A stretch of 64,000 nt of DNA, taken from Maribacter litopenaei (GTDB lineage: Bacteria; Bacteroidota; Bacteroidia; Flavobacteriales; Flavobacteriaceae). Location of the stretch: contig NZ_CP104205.1 of the NCBI RefSeq assembly GCF_025244665.1, forward strand, positions 2,911,001 through 2,975,000, given 5' to 3'. The notes under the pieces were generated by a model that was given only the letters and a program-made list of their open reading frames with translations, was not told where the DNA came from and made no database searches. Both the position numbers and the translations under genes were made by a program. Positions 21,486 through 32,677 of this stretch are shown here, one piece after another (within the stretch, counting starts at the first letter, position 1; every line of letters starts with the position of its first letter).

Positions 21486-21556
21486 CGGGCCATTCGGCAT
21501 GATTTTTGAGACTACATCAGTAGAGAATTAACTCCTTAAATAAAAAATTGATTGCT

Positions 21557-22113
21557 ATGAAAAACTTTAAATTCCTATCTCTAATCGCTTTGGTATTAGT
21601 GGTACTGAGCTCTTGCTCCTCGGTTAGGGTACTCTCCGATTATGACCAAAAGGCCAATTTTAACGAATATAAATCCTACGCTTTTTACAAAACAGGTATC
21701 GACAAGGCACAAATTTCAGACTTGGACAAAAAGAGAATCCTGCACGCCATTGAAGATGAAATGTCTTCTAGAGGATTTGTGAAATCTGAAAACCCCGATT
21801 TGTTGATCAGCATCTTCACCAAGGAACAAGAACGTGTAGATGTATACAATAACAACTTCGGCTGGGGCTGGGGAGGAGCTTGGGGCTGGGGACCAGCATG
21901 GGCTTGGGGTCCAGGTTGGGGCTGGGGCTGGGGACCTAGCGTGAGTACCCGTACTCAAGGATCTCTTTATATTGACTTAATTGATACCAAAAACAAAGAG
22001 TTGGTGTGGCAAGGAAAAGGAGAAGGAACCTTGGCCAATACCAATAACATTGAAAAGAAAGAACAGAGAATTAAGGAGTTTGTTTCGCAGATATTGGAGC
22101 AATACCCCCCTAA
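21557..22113 (+). CDS. DUF4136 lipoprotein with Trp/Gly-rich insert
   Basis: A lipoprotein (LVVLSSCSS lipobox) with the DUF4136 pattern: YKSYAFYKTG early, GSLYIDLIDTKNKELVWQG late. Residues about 98-128 form a WGWG/AWGPGW repeat-like insert common in flavobacterial members. As printed the frame runs on to 22264, through a perfect terminator hairpin. Adding one C to the C6 run at 22105-22110 ends it at TAA 22111-22113 (...QYPP), which fits the hairpin better. Start chosen at ATG 21557. Confidence 0.82.
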
Positions 22114-22154
22114 CTCGGTAGCTTCCGAGATAGGAATTATTTCTTTTTTTAACC

Positions 22155-22189
22155 AAAGCCTTTCCTATCATCAATGCTGGAAAGGCTTT
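22155..22189. terminator. bidirectional terminator hairpin
   Basis: Perfect 11-bp inverted repeat AAAGCCTTTCC/GGAAAGGCTTT with a 13-base loop, between the DUF4136 gene and the convergent Lrp gene. Confidence 0.75.
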
Positions 22190-22190
22190 G

Positions 22191-22655
22191 TTATAGTAAT
22201 GGGAAATGTTGGCTATTTTTTGCCTCATTTAATACAAAGGCACTCTTTACGGCCCCAATATTAGGAAGGGTAGCTATCCTTGTTTTTGCAAATTCATAAT
22301 AGGCATCCGGATTTTTTACAGTGATTTTTAATAGAAAATCAAACTCTCCACCTACCACATAACACTCCGTTACTTCATTGAAGAGGGCAACATTTTCCAA
22401 AAAATTGTCCATTAGACTACCTTTTTGGGCATCCAATGAAACAAAGCTGAATACCGTAATACTAGGTTCAATTTTTGTAGTGTCTAAAACCGCTTTATAA
22501 TTCTTGATAAACCCTTCTGTTTCCAAACGTTTAATTCGCTCATAAACGGGTGTCTTGGTCATTCCCAATTGGTCCGCTATAGATTTGGCCACTGCTTTGG
22601 CATCATTTTCCAAAATTCTCAAAATCTGCCTGTCTATGCTATCTAATTTTTCCAT
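22191..22655 (-). CDS. Lrp/AsnC family transcriptional regulator
   Basis: A 154-residue regulator: N-terminal helix-turn-helix (DRQILRILENDAKA, then TKTPVYERIKRLETEGFI) and a C-terminal RAM/effector domain (CYVVGGEFDFLLKI). Start chosen at MEKLDSIDRQ (22655), the usual Lrp start, rather than an upstream ATG at 22700. It is divergently transcribed from the aromatic amino acid hydroxylase, 174 bp apart, which suggests that it controls that gene in response to an amino acid. Confidence 0.9.
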   Translation of the reverse strand: MEKLDSIDRQILRILENDAKAVAKSIADQLGMTKTPVYERIKRLETEGFIKNYKAVLDTTKIEPSITVFSFVSLDAQKGSLMDNFLENVALFNEVTECYVVGGEFDFLLKITVKNPDAYYEFAKTRIATLPNIGAVKSAFVLNEAKNSQHFPLL

Positions 22656-22829
22656 AATACTTTTTCCTCCGAGTAGCTGTTCAAATTCATTTAAAAACAA
22701 ATTTTTTCCTAAATATTATTTAAATAAAAGGAATAATATCCTTTAAATATAAATTTAACAGATAAATAAAACTATATTATTTAACTTTAATAGAATCCCA
22801 AATTAGAAATCAATATCAGTTAGAAGCTT

Positions 22830-24588
22830 ATGAGTTACGAAAGCAACCCTATCCTTGACAAACTTCCCAAGCATTTAAAGCAGTATATCAAACCACAGCA
22901 TTATGAGCATTATACGGCCATCAATCAAGCGGTTTGGCGTTATGTAATGCGAAAGAATGTTGATTACTTAAGTAAAGTGGCCCATGATTCCTATACCAAT
23001 GGGTTGAAAAAAACGGGGATTTCCATAGAAAGTATACCAAATATGTATGGAATGAATCGTATTCTAAAAGATTTGGGTTGGGCTGCCGTTGCAGTTGATG
23101 GATTTATTCCTCCCGCCGCTTTTATGGAGTTTCAGGCTTATAACGTTTTGGTTATTGCTTCTGACATCAGACAACTTGAGAACATAGAATATACCCCGGC
23201 ACCGAGATATAATCCATGAGGGAGCCGGCCACGCGCCAATTATTGCAAACCCTGAATATGCCGCCTACTTGAGAAGATTCGGTGAAATTGGAAGTAAAGC
23301 CATCTCAAATGCCAAGGATTTTGAACTCTATCAAGCGGTTAGGCGATTATCCATTATCAAGGAAGCTAAAGGTACGACACAGAAAGAAATTGAGGAGGCC
23401 GAAAATTTGGTGGAACATCTTCAAAAGAATATGGGAGAACCCAGTGAAATGGCCCTAATTAGAAACCTACATTGGTGGATCGTAGAATATGGGCTTATTG
23501 GAACTCGGAAAATCCAAAAATATATGGTGCAGGGCTTTTATCAAGCATTGGTGAAAGTGCTTGGTGTATGACGGATAAGGTTAAAAAAGTACCCTATTCA
23601 TTGGAAGCTGCACATACTTCATTTGATATTACGCAACCCCAACCACAACTGTACGTAACGCCGGATTTTGCTTTTTTAAGTCAGGTTTTGGAAGATTTTG
23701 CAAACACCATGGCGCTTAGAACAGGTGGGTTAAGCGGACTTCAAAAACTAATTGATTCAAGGGATTTGGGAACGATTGAACTTAGTACTGGATTACAGGT
23801 CTCTCGGAAATTTTGAAAGCCTTATTGCCCATGACGGGGAACCCATCTACTTTCAAACCGTTGGAAAGTCGGCCTTGGCATACAGGGAAAAGGAATTGGT
23901 TGGCCAGGACACCCATCAACATGAAACCGGATTCGGTTCTCCGGTGGGTAGACTAAAAGGTATCAATATAGCTATCGAGGATATGGGCCCCGGAGATCTT
24001 AAAGCATATAATATCTATGAAGGGAATGACGTCTCCTTGGATTTTGAAGGCGGAATCAACGTGAGTGGCACAATTGTAACCGGAACTAGAAATCTACAGG
24101 GGCAAATTATTCTGATCACTTTTGAAAACTGCAGAGTCACATATGATGGACGGGTACTGTTTGAGTCGAAAGATTCACTTTACAATATGGCTATCGGGGA
24201 GCGGATAGTTTCCGCCTACCACGGATCGGCAGACCTCAAAAGTTTTGATTTGATAGACCATCAATTGAGTAGTTCCCAAGCAGAGCCTCAAGGTAATCAA
24301 TCTAGTGAACTGGAAAGTCTTTACCAGCAAATAAGGGACTTCAGGAACGGAAAGAACACCACCATATCTAGAAACAAGGTCTTTAATGAACTAAAAAACA
24401 GATATCCAAACGATTGGTTACTCCCTGTTGAATTATTTGAATTGGCCGTTGGAAATCAGGATTTGAATTTTGCCAAGGAAATAAAAGAGCATTTACATTC
24501 CATAAAACTAGAAAATCCTAAATTGGGCCATTTAATAGATGACGGCGTTGGGTTGGTGGAAAAGCAATTTTCTAATGTGCCACAGTGA
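22830..24588 (+). CDS. aromatic amino acid hydroxylase (phenylalanine hydroxylase-like), broken three times
   Basis: Iron- and pterin-dependent monooxygenase family. The iron-ligand region IIHEGAGHAPIIANPEYAAY lies across a break at 23202-23207 (extra G, CCGAGA). Other breaks are at 23505-23508 (TCGG, a T missing) and 23802-23807 (TCTCGG, extra C). With all three repaired the protein is 585 aa, the length of the long flavobacterial form, which has an extra C-terminal domain after the catalytic part (NPKIYGAGLLSSIGESAWC...). The most likely reaction is Phe to Tyr. Probably regulated by the divergent Lrp gene. Confidence 0.87.
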
Positions 24589-25183
24589 AATCGCTGGCTG
24601 ATTCAATGTTTCTGTCCTGATATACCAACGTCCAACCCATACTACTGGTGAGTACATAAAATTTTTGAAGCTCACTTAACAATCTATTTTGTGCATTTGA
24701 TTTTAGACTAGAAGCCTCCACTTTTTTTATCAATGAGTTCCGAACATTACGCTTGATGGTATTATAATCCCCAGCATCGAATTGATTTAGATAATCTGCG
24801 GTAACATCATAATATTCAAAATCAGGGTTTAGTTTAATTTCCGGTTACGGGATACTTGTAATTCTAAGGGTTTTGTTTGGCTCGTCGAGCTCAAAGGAAA
24901 CATTACTCAAGTCATAAGAAATACTTACATCGGCGTTCACTACTACCAATGCCTTCTTTTCCGCAGTCAACAAAGGATCAAAAAGCTCTTTTGAATCCTT
25001 GTAATTGTACACTTCAGCAAAATGACCCTCAGTTACGATAAGTTTAGACACATTTTCAATTTGCTTTTGAATAAGTAGGGAATTTTCTTCCAAAATGGCC
25101 TTGTCCGCTTTGCCATCTCCACAGGACTTAACAATAAATACAACCGTCAAAGTAATTAGAACACCAGCAACAAAACGTCTCAT
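24572..25183 (-). CDS. DUF4230 protein
   Basis: An N-terminal hydrophobic anchor (VAGVLITLTVVFIVKSC) is followed by the DUF4230 domain (VSKLIVTEGHFAEVYNYKD...KALVVVNADVSISYDLS). A stop is read at 24845-24847, but the same frame continues as PEIKLNPDFEYYDVTADYL to TAG at 24572. The stop sits in TTACGGG, where TTCTGGG (CCAGA motif) would code Glu. The full product is 203 aa. It overlaps the 3' end of the convergent hydroxylase by 17 bp and its start overlaps the GSCFA stop by 4 bp. Function unknown. Confidence 0.75.
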
Positions 25184-26158
25184 GAAGGATAATTATCAAA
25201 AATCATAAAGGGGTATCTCCATTTAATATACGCAATTTTTTGCCAAAGAGATTTTAGGAATTTTTGATGGGCCTCTGATTTTGCATCGAATGGTCTATGT
25301 GCCAACCCTTTTTGAATTTCATCTACCTTCGTCATTGTGTCATCAGCTTTTTCCGAAATCCGAGACCTCACTAAACCTTTCCCGGATATAATCTATGGCC
25401 AAGGCATTAGGGTGCACCATGTCCTCTTTATAGAAACGGTAATCCCTAAGCTCATCCATCATAATTTCATAACTAGGAAAATACACCACGCCATGTCCTC
25501 CGGCACTAGATTCGGAATCAATTACATTGTGAATCGCAGCTATCAAATTGGATTTACTTCGTTGGTTTTCAACAAATCCACCCTTTAAATGCCGAACCGG
25601 GGAAATGGTGAAAATGATTTGGGCTTGTGTATTTATGGTACGGATCGCCACTACCATATTATTTATGGAAGTCAAAATCTCACCTTCATTTAACAGTACT
25701 TTTTGAAATTCCCGTTGCGGAACCTTATGACAGTTGGCTACAAATAAACCATTTTCTATATGCCTATAGACCCAAGCGGTACCCAGGGTAATTGTAATGT
25801 GAGAAGCTTCCTTTAAAAATTGATTGGTTTTCAAAACCGCACTATTCAAACGATGCAACAACTCTTCCTTTTGCCCTGAACTTAATTCCGAATGTGCATC
25901 GAAACAATGCCAGCGTCCATTAAGTTCAAAAATATCATCTTCTGAATATTTATATAATTGGGTTGTCCTTTTAACAAGATTTTCGATGGACAAGGGGTGA
26001 AAAAGGATTCCAAATGGATTTTGCAAAGTTTGGAACTTATAATATTGCAATTTAGCGCCAATATTCTTGGAAAAACAAGACCCCAATATCAAAACTCTAC
26101 TGGAATAATCAATTGGCTTATTCGTCTTAGATAAAGGTACCTTTGTCTGAAGTTTCAT
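25180..26158 (-). CDS. GSCFA domain protein
   Basis: Named for its own opening motif, seen here as VLILGSCFSKNIGAKL; the segment QNPFGILFHP follows and HPNALAIDYI is near the end. The fold is SGNH-hydrolase-like, so an acyl-esterase or transferase role is possible. A break at 25360-25365 (CCGAGA on + strand) is repaired to ...RFSEVWISEKADDT..., giving 325 aa. The stop overlaps the DUF4230 start (ATGA), showing translational coupling. Confidence 0.85.
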
Positions 26159-26209
26159 GAGCCTCTTTTAATCAATTATAGAACTATCCGTTTATTACAT
26201 GAGCCCGTA

Positions 26210-28825
26210 TCAAGCAAGATATTCCTTTGCTTTTTCAAGTGCCTCCGGAATACCTGCCGGATTTTTCCCTCCAGCCGTGGCAAAGAAAGGTTGTCCGCCC
26301 CCACCGCCTTGAATATACTTACCCAGTTCCCGAACAATGGTCCCAGCGTTCAAATTCTTCGCTGCCACCAATTCTTTTGAGATATAGCACGAAAGTAACG
26401 CCTTGCCATCTTGCTCCGTAGCGAAAAGCAAAAATAGATCGGTTTGGTTTTGACCCATTTCAAAACTAAGGTCTTTGATGCCAGCGGCATCCAAATCCAG
26501 CTTTTTAATTAGATAGCGTATCCCGCTTTTCTCCTGCAGTTCCTTTAGCAGATCTCCCTTTAAGTTTTTTGCTTTGTCCTTCAGTAGGGCAGCAATCTGT
26601 TTCTTTAAATCGGCATTTTCCTCCTGCAAGTTGGTTACCGCTTTTAGTGCATCCTGAGGATTTCCTAGAATACCATTAATTTCGTTTAATGATCGATTAC
26701 TCTCGGCATAAAAATCTTTCACCGCATCACTTGTTATGGCCTCTATTCTTCGGATTCCGGCTGCGACCGCACCTTCCGATTTAATCTTAAAATGCCAAAT
26801 ATCCCCCGTATTTTTTACGTGGGTTCCCCCACACAATTCAATGGACTTCCCAAAACGAATGGTCCTAACGGCATCTCCATATTTTTCACCAAACAGTGCC
26901 ATTGCCCCATTATCCATCGCTTCCTTTATAGGAACGTTTCGTTGCTCCTCCAAAGGAAGCTGGCCCGCTATTCTCGCATTGACGAATGACTCTACCGCAT
27001 CCAATTCTTCCCTTGTCATTTTTGAAAAATGTGAGAAGTCAAATCGTAAATATTTGGAATGAACGGCCGATCCTTTCTGTTCCACATGCGTTCCCAAGAT
27101 TTCGCGCAATGCCTGATGCAACAAATGGGTGGCCGTATGGTTGGCTTCGGTCCGTTGACGTTGCTTGCTGTCCACGACCGCTTTAAAAGTCCCCTCGAGT
27201 TTTTTAGGAAGATTTTTTGCGAAATGAACAATTTCATTGTTCTCCCTTTTCGTATCCACAATGTAAACCACATCACCGTCGGGCGATTCCAAGTAACCTT
27301 TATCACCTACTTGACCGCCACCTTCCGCATAAAAAGGGGTTAGATTAAAAACCAATTGATACTGTTCTCCCTGCTTTTTTGACTCAATTTTTCTAAACTT
27401 TACAATACGCACATCGGCATCCAATCGTTCGTAACCCACAAATTCCTGCTCCATATCGGATTGTAATATTTCCCAATCTCCCTTTGAAGTTTCGGAAGCC
27501 TTTTTGGAACGAGTCTTCTGTTCCTGCATGGCAATATTAAATCCATCCTCATCCAAGGAATACCCTTTTTCGCTCAAAATTAAGGCGGTAAGGTCTATGG
27601 GGAATCCATATGTATCGTACAGTTCAAAAGCCTTCCTCCCATCTACTATTTTTTCGGTAGACTTCTCAATTATACTATCAAGAAGAACCAAACCTTGATC
27701 CAAGGTTTTCAAAAAGCTATGCTCCTCTTCTTTTATGACATTCTCTATTAATTGCTTCTGCTCGGACAATTCGGGAAACGCCTCTCCCATACCTGCGGTA
27801 AGTACATTCACCAAACGATACATAAAAGGTTCTTTGGTGTTGAGAAATGTAAATCCATATCTGACCGCGCGGCGCAAAATCCTTCTTATCACATATCCCG
27901 CCCCCGTATTGCTCGGTAATTGACCGTCCGCAATAGAAAATGCCACAGCCCTAATATGATCGGCAATTACCCGGATGGCAATATCGGTTTGTTCTTTTTT
28001 CCCGTATTTGGCATCGGTAATTATTTCTATTTCCCTTATCAACGGGGTAAAAACGTCCGTATCGTAATTGGATTTGACCCCTTGCAACGCCATGCAAAGA
28101 CGCTCAAAACCCATTCCGGTATCCACGTGTTTGGCCGGAAGGCTTTCCAAAGAACCATCTGCCTTACGGTTGTATTGCATAAAAACCAAGTTCCATATTT
28201 CCACGACCAAAGGATGGTCCTGGTTTACCAAACTTGCACCTGGGATTTCCTTTTTATCGGCATCGGAACGCAAATCCACATGGATCTCTGAACAAGATCA
28301 CTAGGGCCCTTGGTCGCCCATTTCCCGTAAATTATCCTTCTTGTTTCCCATGATGATTCTATCCGCAGGAACAATTTTGCTCCATATAGCATATGCCTCA
28401 TCATCCTTTCCTAAGGCATCGGCATCCTGACTTCCCTCAAAAACGGACACATACAGACTGTCCTTATCAATTTTGAATACCTCCGTCAACAATTCCCATG
28501 CCCAAGTAATAGCTTCCTCCTTAAAGTAATCCCCAAAGCTCCAATTGCCCAACATTTCAAACATGGTATGGTGGTAGGTATCCTTGCCCACTTCTTCCAA
28601 ATCGTTGTGCTTACCACTAACGCGTAGGCACTTTTGTGTATCTACTACCCTTGTATTTTTGGGTTCGGTAATACCTAAGAAAAACTCCTTGAATTGGTTC
28701 ATTCCCGCATTGGTAAAAAGTAAGGTTGGATCATCCTTTATGACCATGGGCGCAGAGGGTACAATTTTATGTTTTTTACCTTCAAAAAATGCTAAGAATT
28801 GCTTTCGTATTTCCTTGGAATTCAT
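26210..28825 (-). CDS. alaS: alanyl-tRNA synthetase (in-frame stops)
   Basis: Charges tRNA-Ala. The 871-residue frame has the class II core ([20 protein letters not shown]), the editing-domain zinc site in [13 protein letters not shown] and CGGTH, and a C-terminal C-Ala domain ending [15 protein letters not shown]. Two adjacent in-frame stops at 28298-28303 (TAG TGA) sit where the invariant GPCGPCSEIH is expected; only SCSEIHVDL survives. Frame and length are otherwise intact. An essential gene, so a local sequence error is by far the likeliest cause. Confidence 0.95.
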
Positions 28826-28875
28826 CTAAAATGCTAAGCTTTTACAAATTTTAACTGTTTGTAGAAAACAATTTT

Positions 28876-28883
28876 TATATTTG
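28876..28883 (+). promoter_or_regulatory. -7 promoter element of the M23 peptidase gene
   Basis: TATATTTG matches TAnnTTTG, 47 bp before the ATG at 28930, in the divergent gap with alaS. A TTTG lies only 14 bp upstream, closer than usual for a -33 element. Confidence 0.4.
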
Positions 28884-28929
28884 TTTGTTATGTTAAAAAT
28901 AAACTACAAAAATAGGATAAAATCCCTTC

Positions 28930-29909
28930 ATGTCTAAAGTAAAGTACTATTACGATCCGGATACGCTTTCCTATAGGAAAATTGAACCCGAAAAATCCAA
29001 GCGATACAGAAATATCGCCTTTTTCTTTTTGGGCTCTTTCCTTTTCGGGCTCCTTGGATTGATCTTACTTTTGAACACCAATATCATCAATACGCCACGT
29101 GAACTTTCCTTACAGAGGGAGGTAAAAAATTATGAACTTCAATTTGAACTCCTAAATAAAAAAATGGAACAAATTGAAGATGTTTTGGCCAATATTGAGG
29201 ACAGGGACAATAATATCTACCGATTGTATTTTGAAGCTAACCCGATTCCCGAAGAACAAAGACGCGCAGGTTTTGGAGGTATTAACAGATATAAATCCTT
29301 GGAGGGTTTCAATAATTCTGAAATGGTCATTGCCACTACACAACGATTGGACATCATCAAAAAGCAAATGGCCATACAGTCCAAATCCTTGGACGAGATT
29401 ACCAAATTGGCCGAAGAAAAAGAGAAACTTTTGATGTCCATACCTGCCATACAACCTATTAACAATGAAGACCTAACCCGTATGGCCTCCGGATATGGTT
29501 GGCGCTCCGACCCATTTACCAAAGCACGTAAAATGCATTATGGAATGGATTTTACCGCGCCTAAGGGCACGCCTATCTATGCCTCCGGGGATGGCCAAGT
29601 TACTAGGGCCGATAATAATTCATCCGGCTATGGAAAACATATCCGCATAGACCATGGTTATGGATATTTAAGTCTTTATGGACATTTGAGTCAATATAAT
29701 GTAAAAAAAGGCCGGAGAGTAAAGAGGGGAGACCTTATCGGTTTCGTTGGTAGCACAGGCCGATCGGAGGCACCTCATTTGCATTATGAGGTTTGGAAGG
29801 ACAATGACCGAATCAACCCTATTAATTTCTACTATGGTAGCTTATCTCCGAGAGGAATTTGAAAATATGTTGAAATACGCGAACCAAGAAAACCAATCTC
29901 TCGGATTAA
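28930..29909 (+). CDS. M23 family metallopeptidase (two frame breaks near the end)
   Basis: Membrane-anchored peptidoglycan endopeptidase. One membrane helix (residues 30-55), a coiled-coil region (about 60-170) and a LytM domain with zinc site HYGMDFTAPKG and catalytic HLHYEVW. As printed it stops at 29862, but removing an extra G in CCGAGA (29848-29853) and an extra C in TCTCGG (29899-29904) gives the usual flavobacterial tail SPEEFENMLKYANQENQSLD and a TAA at 29907-29909. That stop overlaps the MerR ATG as TAATG. Product 325 aa. Confidence 0.9.
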
Positions 29910-30238
29910 TGCAAGTAGAACTTCCTGAAAAAAGATATTATGGGATTGGCGAAGTGGCTCGGGCATTTGGGGTTAACACCTCCCTTATTCGATTTTGGGA
30001 AAAAGAATTCGATGTACTCCAACCCAAAAAAAATGCCAAGGGGAATAGGAAATTTACTCCTCAGGACATTAAAAATCTACAATTGATCTATCATTTGGTT
30101 AAGGAAAGGGGATTCACTTTAGATGGTGCCAAAATTCACTTGAAGGAAGAAAAACAAAAGACCCTTTCCAATTTTGAAATCATTCAAAAATTGGAACGCG
30201 TAAAGGCTGAGCTCATAAAAATAAAAGAACAGCTATAA
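29909..30238 (+). CDS. MerR family transcriptional regulator
   Basis: A 109-residue MerR-type protein: VELPEKRYYGIGEVARAF, then TSLIRFWEKEFDVLQPKK, the winged-helix DNA-binding domain, followed by a coiled-coil (LVKERGFTLDGAKIHLKEE). No effector domain. The start at 29909 is fixed by the TAATG overlap with the M23 gene. The pair M23 peptidase-MerR is common in flavobacteria. Confidence 0.88.
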   Translation: MQVELPEKRYYGIGEVARAFGVNTSLIRFWEKEFDVLQPKKNAKGNRKFTPQDIKNLQLIYHLVKERGFTLDGAKIHLKEEKQKTLSNFEIIQKLERVKAELIKIKEQL

Positions 30239-30306
30239 AAAACGTAACAAAACTTTCCTTTTGTATACTAATTAAGTAACCATAATAAACACTAAAACTA
30301 TTGACA

Positions 30307-30905
30307 ATGAAAAAAGGATTAATTGCCATAATTATTCTTGGCGTACTTGCCTTTGGTATTTATCAATGGGCAGTTAGCTTTAACAACACAGCCATAGCCC
30401 TAAAAGAAACTTCGACCAAGACATGGGCAAATGTGGAAAGTGCTTACCAAAGAAGAAATGACCTTATCGGAAATTTGGTGAAAACCGTTCAAGGAGCGGC
30501 AGATTTTGAACGTGGTACCTTGACGGATGTTATCGAAGCAAGGGCAAAGGCCACCTCCGTAAACATTGACCCCACCAACATTACTCCGGAACAATTAGCA
30601 GATTTTAACCAGGCACAGAGCGGTCTGAGCAGCGCTTTGAGCAGGCTTTTGGTTACCGTGGAACGATATCCCGACCTTAAGGCCAATCAAAATTTTCTTG
30701 ATCTTCAGTCCCAATTAGAAGGTACCGAAAACAGAATAAACGTAGCCAGGACTGTTTTAATGCCACGGTTGAACCATACAACCTTCACATCAAAAAGTTT
30801 CCAAACTCCCTGTTGGCAGGTATTTTCAACTTTGATGAACTGGCTTATTTCAAGGCCGAGGCTGGATCGGAACAAGCACCCGATGTGAATTTCGAATTCG
30901 AATAA
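30307..30905 (+). CDS. LemA family protein (one frame break)
   Basis: One N-terminal membrane helix (LIAIIILGVLAFGIYQW), then the LemA helical domain (VESAYQRRNDLIGNLVKTVQG). The frame shifts at about 30750-30755; adding a T to TTTT gives VFNATVEPYNLHIKKFPNSL and the expected end ...APDVNFEFE at 30905 (199 aa). This break does not contain the CCAGA motif and is more like a homopolymer error. First gene of a LemA-TPM-TPM cluster. Confidence 0.85.
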
Positions 30906-30914
30906 AATAAAGCG

Positions 30915-31351
30915 ATGTCCAAAGTAGAGGATTTTTTAACCCAAGCTGAAGAACAAGAAATTGTGAATGCCATATTGGAGGCGGAAAAGGATACTTCGGA
31001 GAAATTCGTGTACATATCGAGGCACATACAAGGGAAAATCACTATGACCGTGCCAAGGATATTTTCCATCTTTTGAAGATGGACAACACCAAAGAAGGTA
31101 ATGGGGTTTTGATCTATGTTGCCGTACATGACAAGAAATTTGTCATTTGTGGGGACAAAGGCATTAATGAAGTAGTTCCTGAAGGTTTTTGGAACTCCAC
31201 AAAGGATATTATTGAATCTCATTTTAAACAAGGGCATTTTAAACAAGGGTTGGTTGCTGGTATTATTGAAGCCGAAAAAGAACTCAAATCCCACTTTCCA
31301 TGGCATCCAAACGACACAAACGAACTTAGCAATGAGATATCTAAAGGCTAG
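30915..31351 (+). CDS. TPM domain protein (one frame break)
   Basis: A soluble TPM domain protein (145 aa after repair). TCGG at 30996-30999 lacks the T of TCTGG; restoring it gives EKDTSGEIRVHIEAHTQGEN, and the rest reads LIYVAVHDKKFVICGDKGIN. It lies 9 bp after lemA and overlaps the next gene. TPM domains are often linked to membrane-protein maintenance. Function of the pair is unproven. Confidence 0.8.
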
Positions 31352-32115
31352 CCTTAGCTTTTTATTACTTTTTAGCTTCCTCCAGTTATGGAGTCAGTTT
31401 GAGATACCTCCTAAACCGGATTTACAAACCAGTGTTTACGACTACATAAACCTATTGCCCGCCGGACAAAAAAATGCGTTGGAGCAGAAATTGATCCGCT
31501 ATTCCGACAGTACTTCCACACAAATAGTAATGGCCATCATTGCCAGTACCGAAGGAGAAAACATCAATTACCTGGGTGCACAATGGGGACAGCAATGGGG
31601 TATCGGGCAAAAGGGAAAGGACAATGGAATATTGGTAATTCTAGCAAGGGATGACCGTAAAATCGCCATAAATACTGGGTATGGTGTGGAAGGTTCGCTC
31701 ACAGATGCAATGTCCCGTCGAATTATTGACAATATCATCATCCCGGAATTCAAAAAAGGGGATTATTATCAAGGTCTTAATTTAGGTGCGGATGCCATTT
31801 TTCAGGTTCTGAACGGTGAATTCAATGAAGAAAGGACCTTTGATGAAACGAACGGACCTCCACTTTCCTCCTTTTTACCATTCATCATTTTTCCTGGTCA
31901 TACTTTTCATTCTATGGAGTCGCAAAGGCGGAAATAATGGTCGTGGGGGCAGAAGGCGTGGATTGAGCCCATGGGACGTAATCATCTTGAGCAATATGGG
32001 TAGAAGTGGCTCTTCAGGCGGTGGATTTGGTGGTGGCAGTTTTGGAGGAGGTGGCTTCAGTGGCGGATTCGGCGGTGGTGGATTTGGCGGTGGTGGTGCC
32101 TCAGGAGGTTGGTAA
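31332..32115 (+). CDS. membrane TPM domain protein with Gly-rich tail (one frame break)
   Basis: Signal peptide (MRYLKASLSFLLLFSFLQLWSQ shortened at LQLWSQ), a TPM domain (YINLLPAGQKNALEQKL; GILVILARDDRKIAINTGYG), one membrane helix and a Gly/Ser/Phe-rich tail (residues about 215-255). The frame break at 31892-31897 (TCCTGG, expected TCTGG) falls in the membrane helix; repair gives FLVILFILWSRKGG and 260 aa. The start overlaps the preceding stop by 20 bp. Confidence 0.82.
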
Positions 32116-32174
32116 AACAATTCATCCATAAAGCAACCTATTAGAAGGTGTAACATCTACCTTATAAAATTGCC

Positions 32175-32632
32175 ATTAAAAAATATCTTCTGCTATTGTT
32201 ATGCTTTGGATTTGCAACAAGCTGTGAGGAAAGTACTGTTGATTGTAGTGCTGTTACCTGTCTTGGAACACCCATCTTTTTGTTTGAAATCCTCTCTGAT
32301 GGGGAAAATGTTATTGAAAATGGTACTTACACCCTTGAAACTATCTCTGTTGATGGCACGGACTCCAACAGCTTTATTTTAGACATTGAAACTTGGCAAA
32401 CTGGTTACGGGAAAAAACAGGTATTCTAATCGAGAATAAAAACTGGGAACCTAAAGTCTATGACCTCAATTTAAATTTAGCTTCGGACAGTACCATTCCC
32501 ATTCAACTGGACATCGATTTAAGTGAGGCTGAAGGTTGTTGTGGAGGAATTCCTAGGGTAAGCGCTGTATTCATCAATGGGGAAATTCAATCACCTAATA
32601 ACCGTACCTTTTTCACTATAGAAATAAACTAA
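32175..32632 (+). CDS. small lipoprotein, unknown (broken)
   Basis: A lipoprotein signal (KKYLLLLLCFGFATSCEE) is followed by a beta-rich domain of about 130 residues with ENGTYTLETISVDGTDSNSF and LDIDLSEAEGCCGGIPRV. No ATG is found in frame; an ATT at 32175 or an unseen start must be used. The frame breaks near 32405-32415, where TTACGGG resembles the damaged CCAGA motif seen at 24845. Not a recognised family. Confidence 0.5.
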
Positions 32633-32677
32633 AATCACTTCATCCAAATGTATCATGAGCGAAAAAGTTTATAGAAA

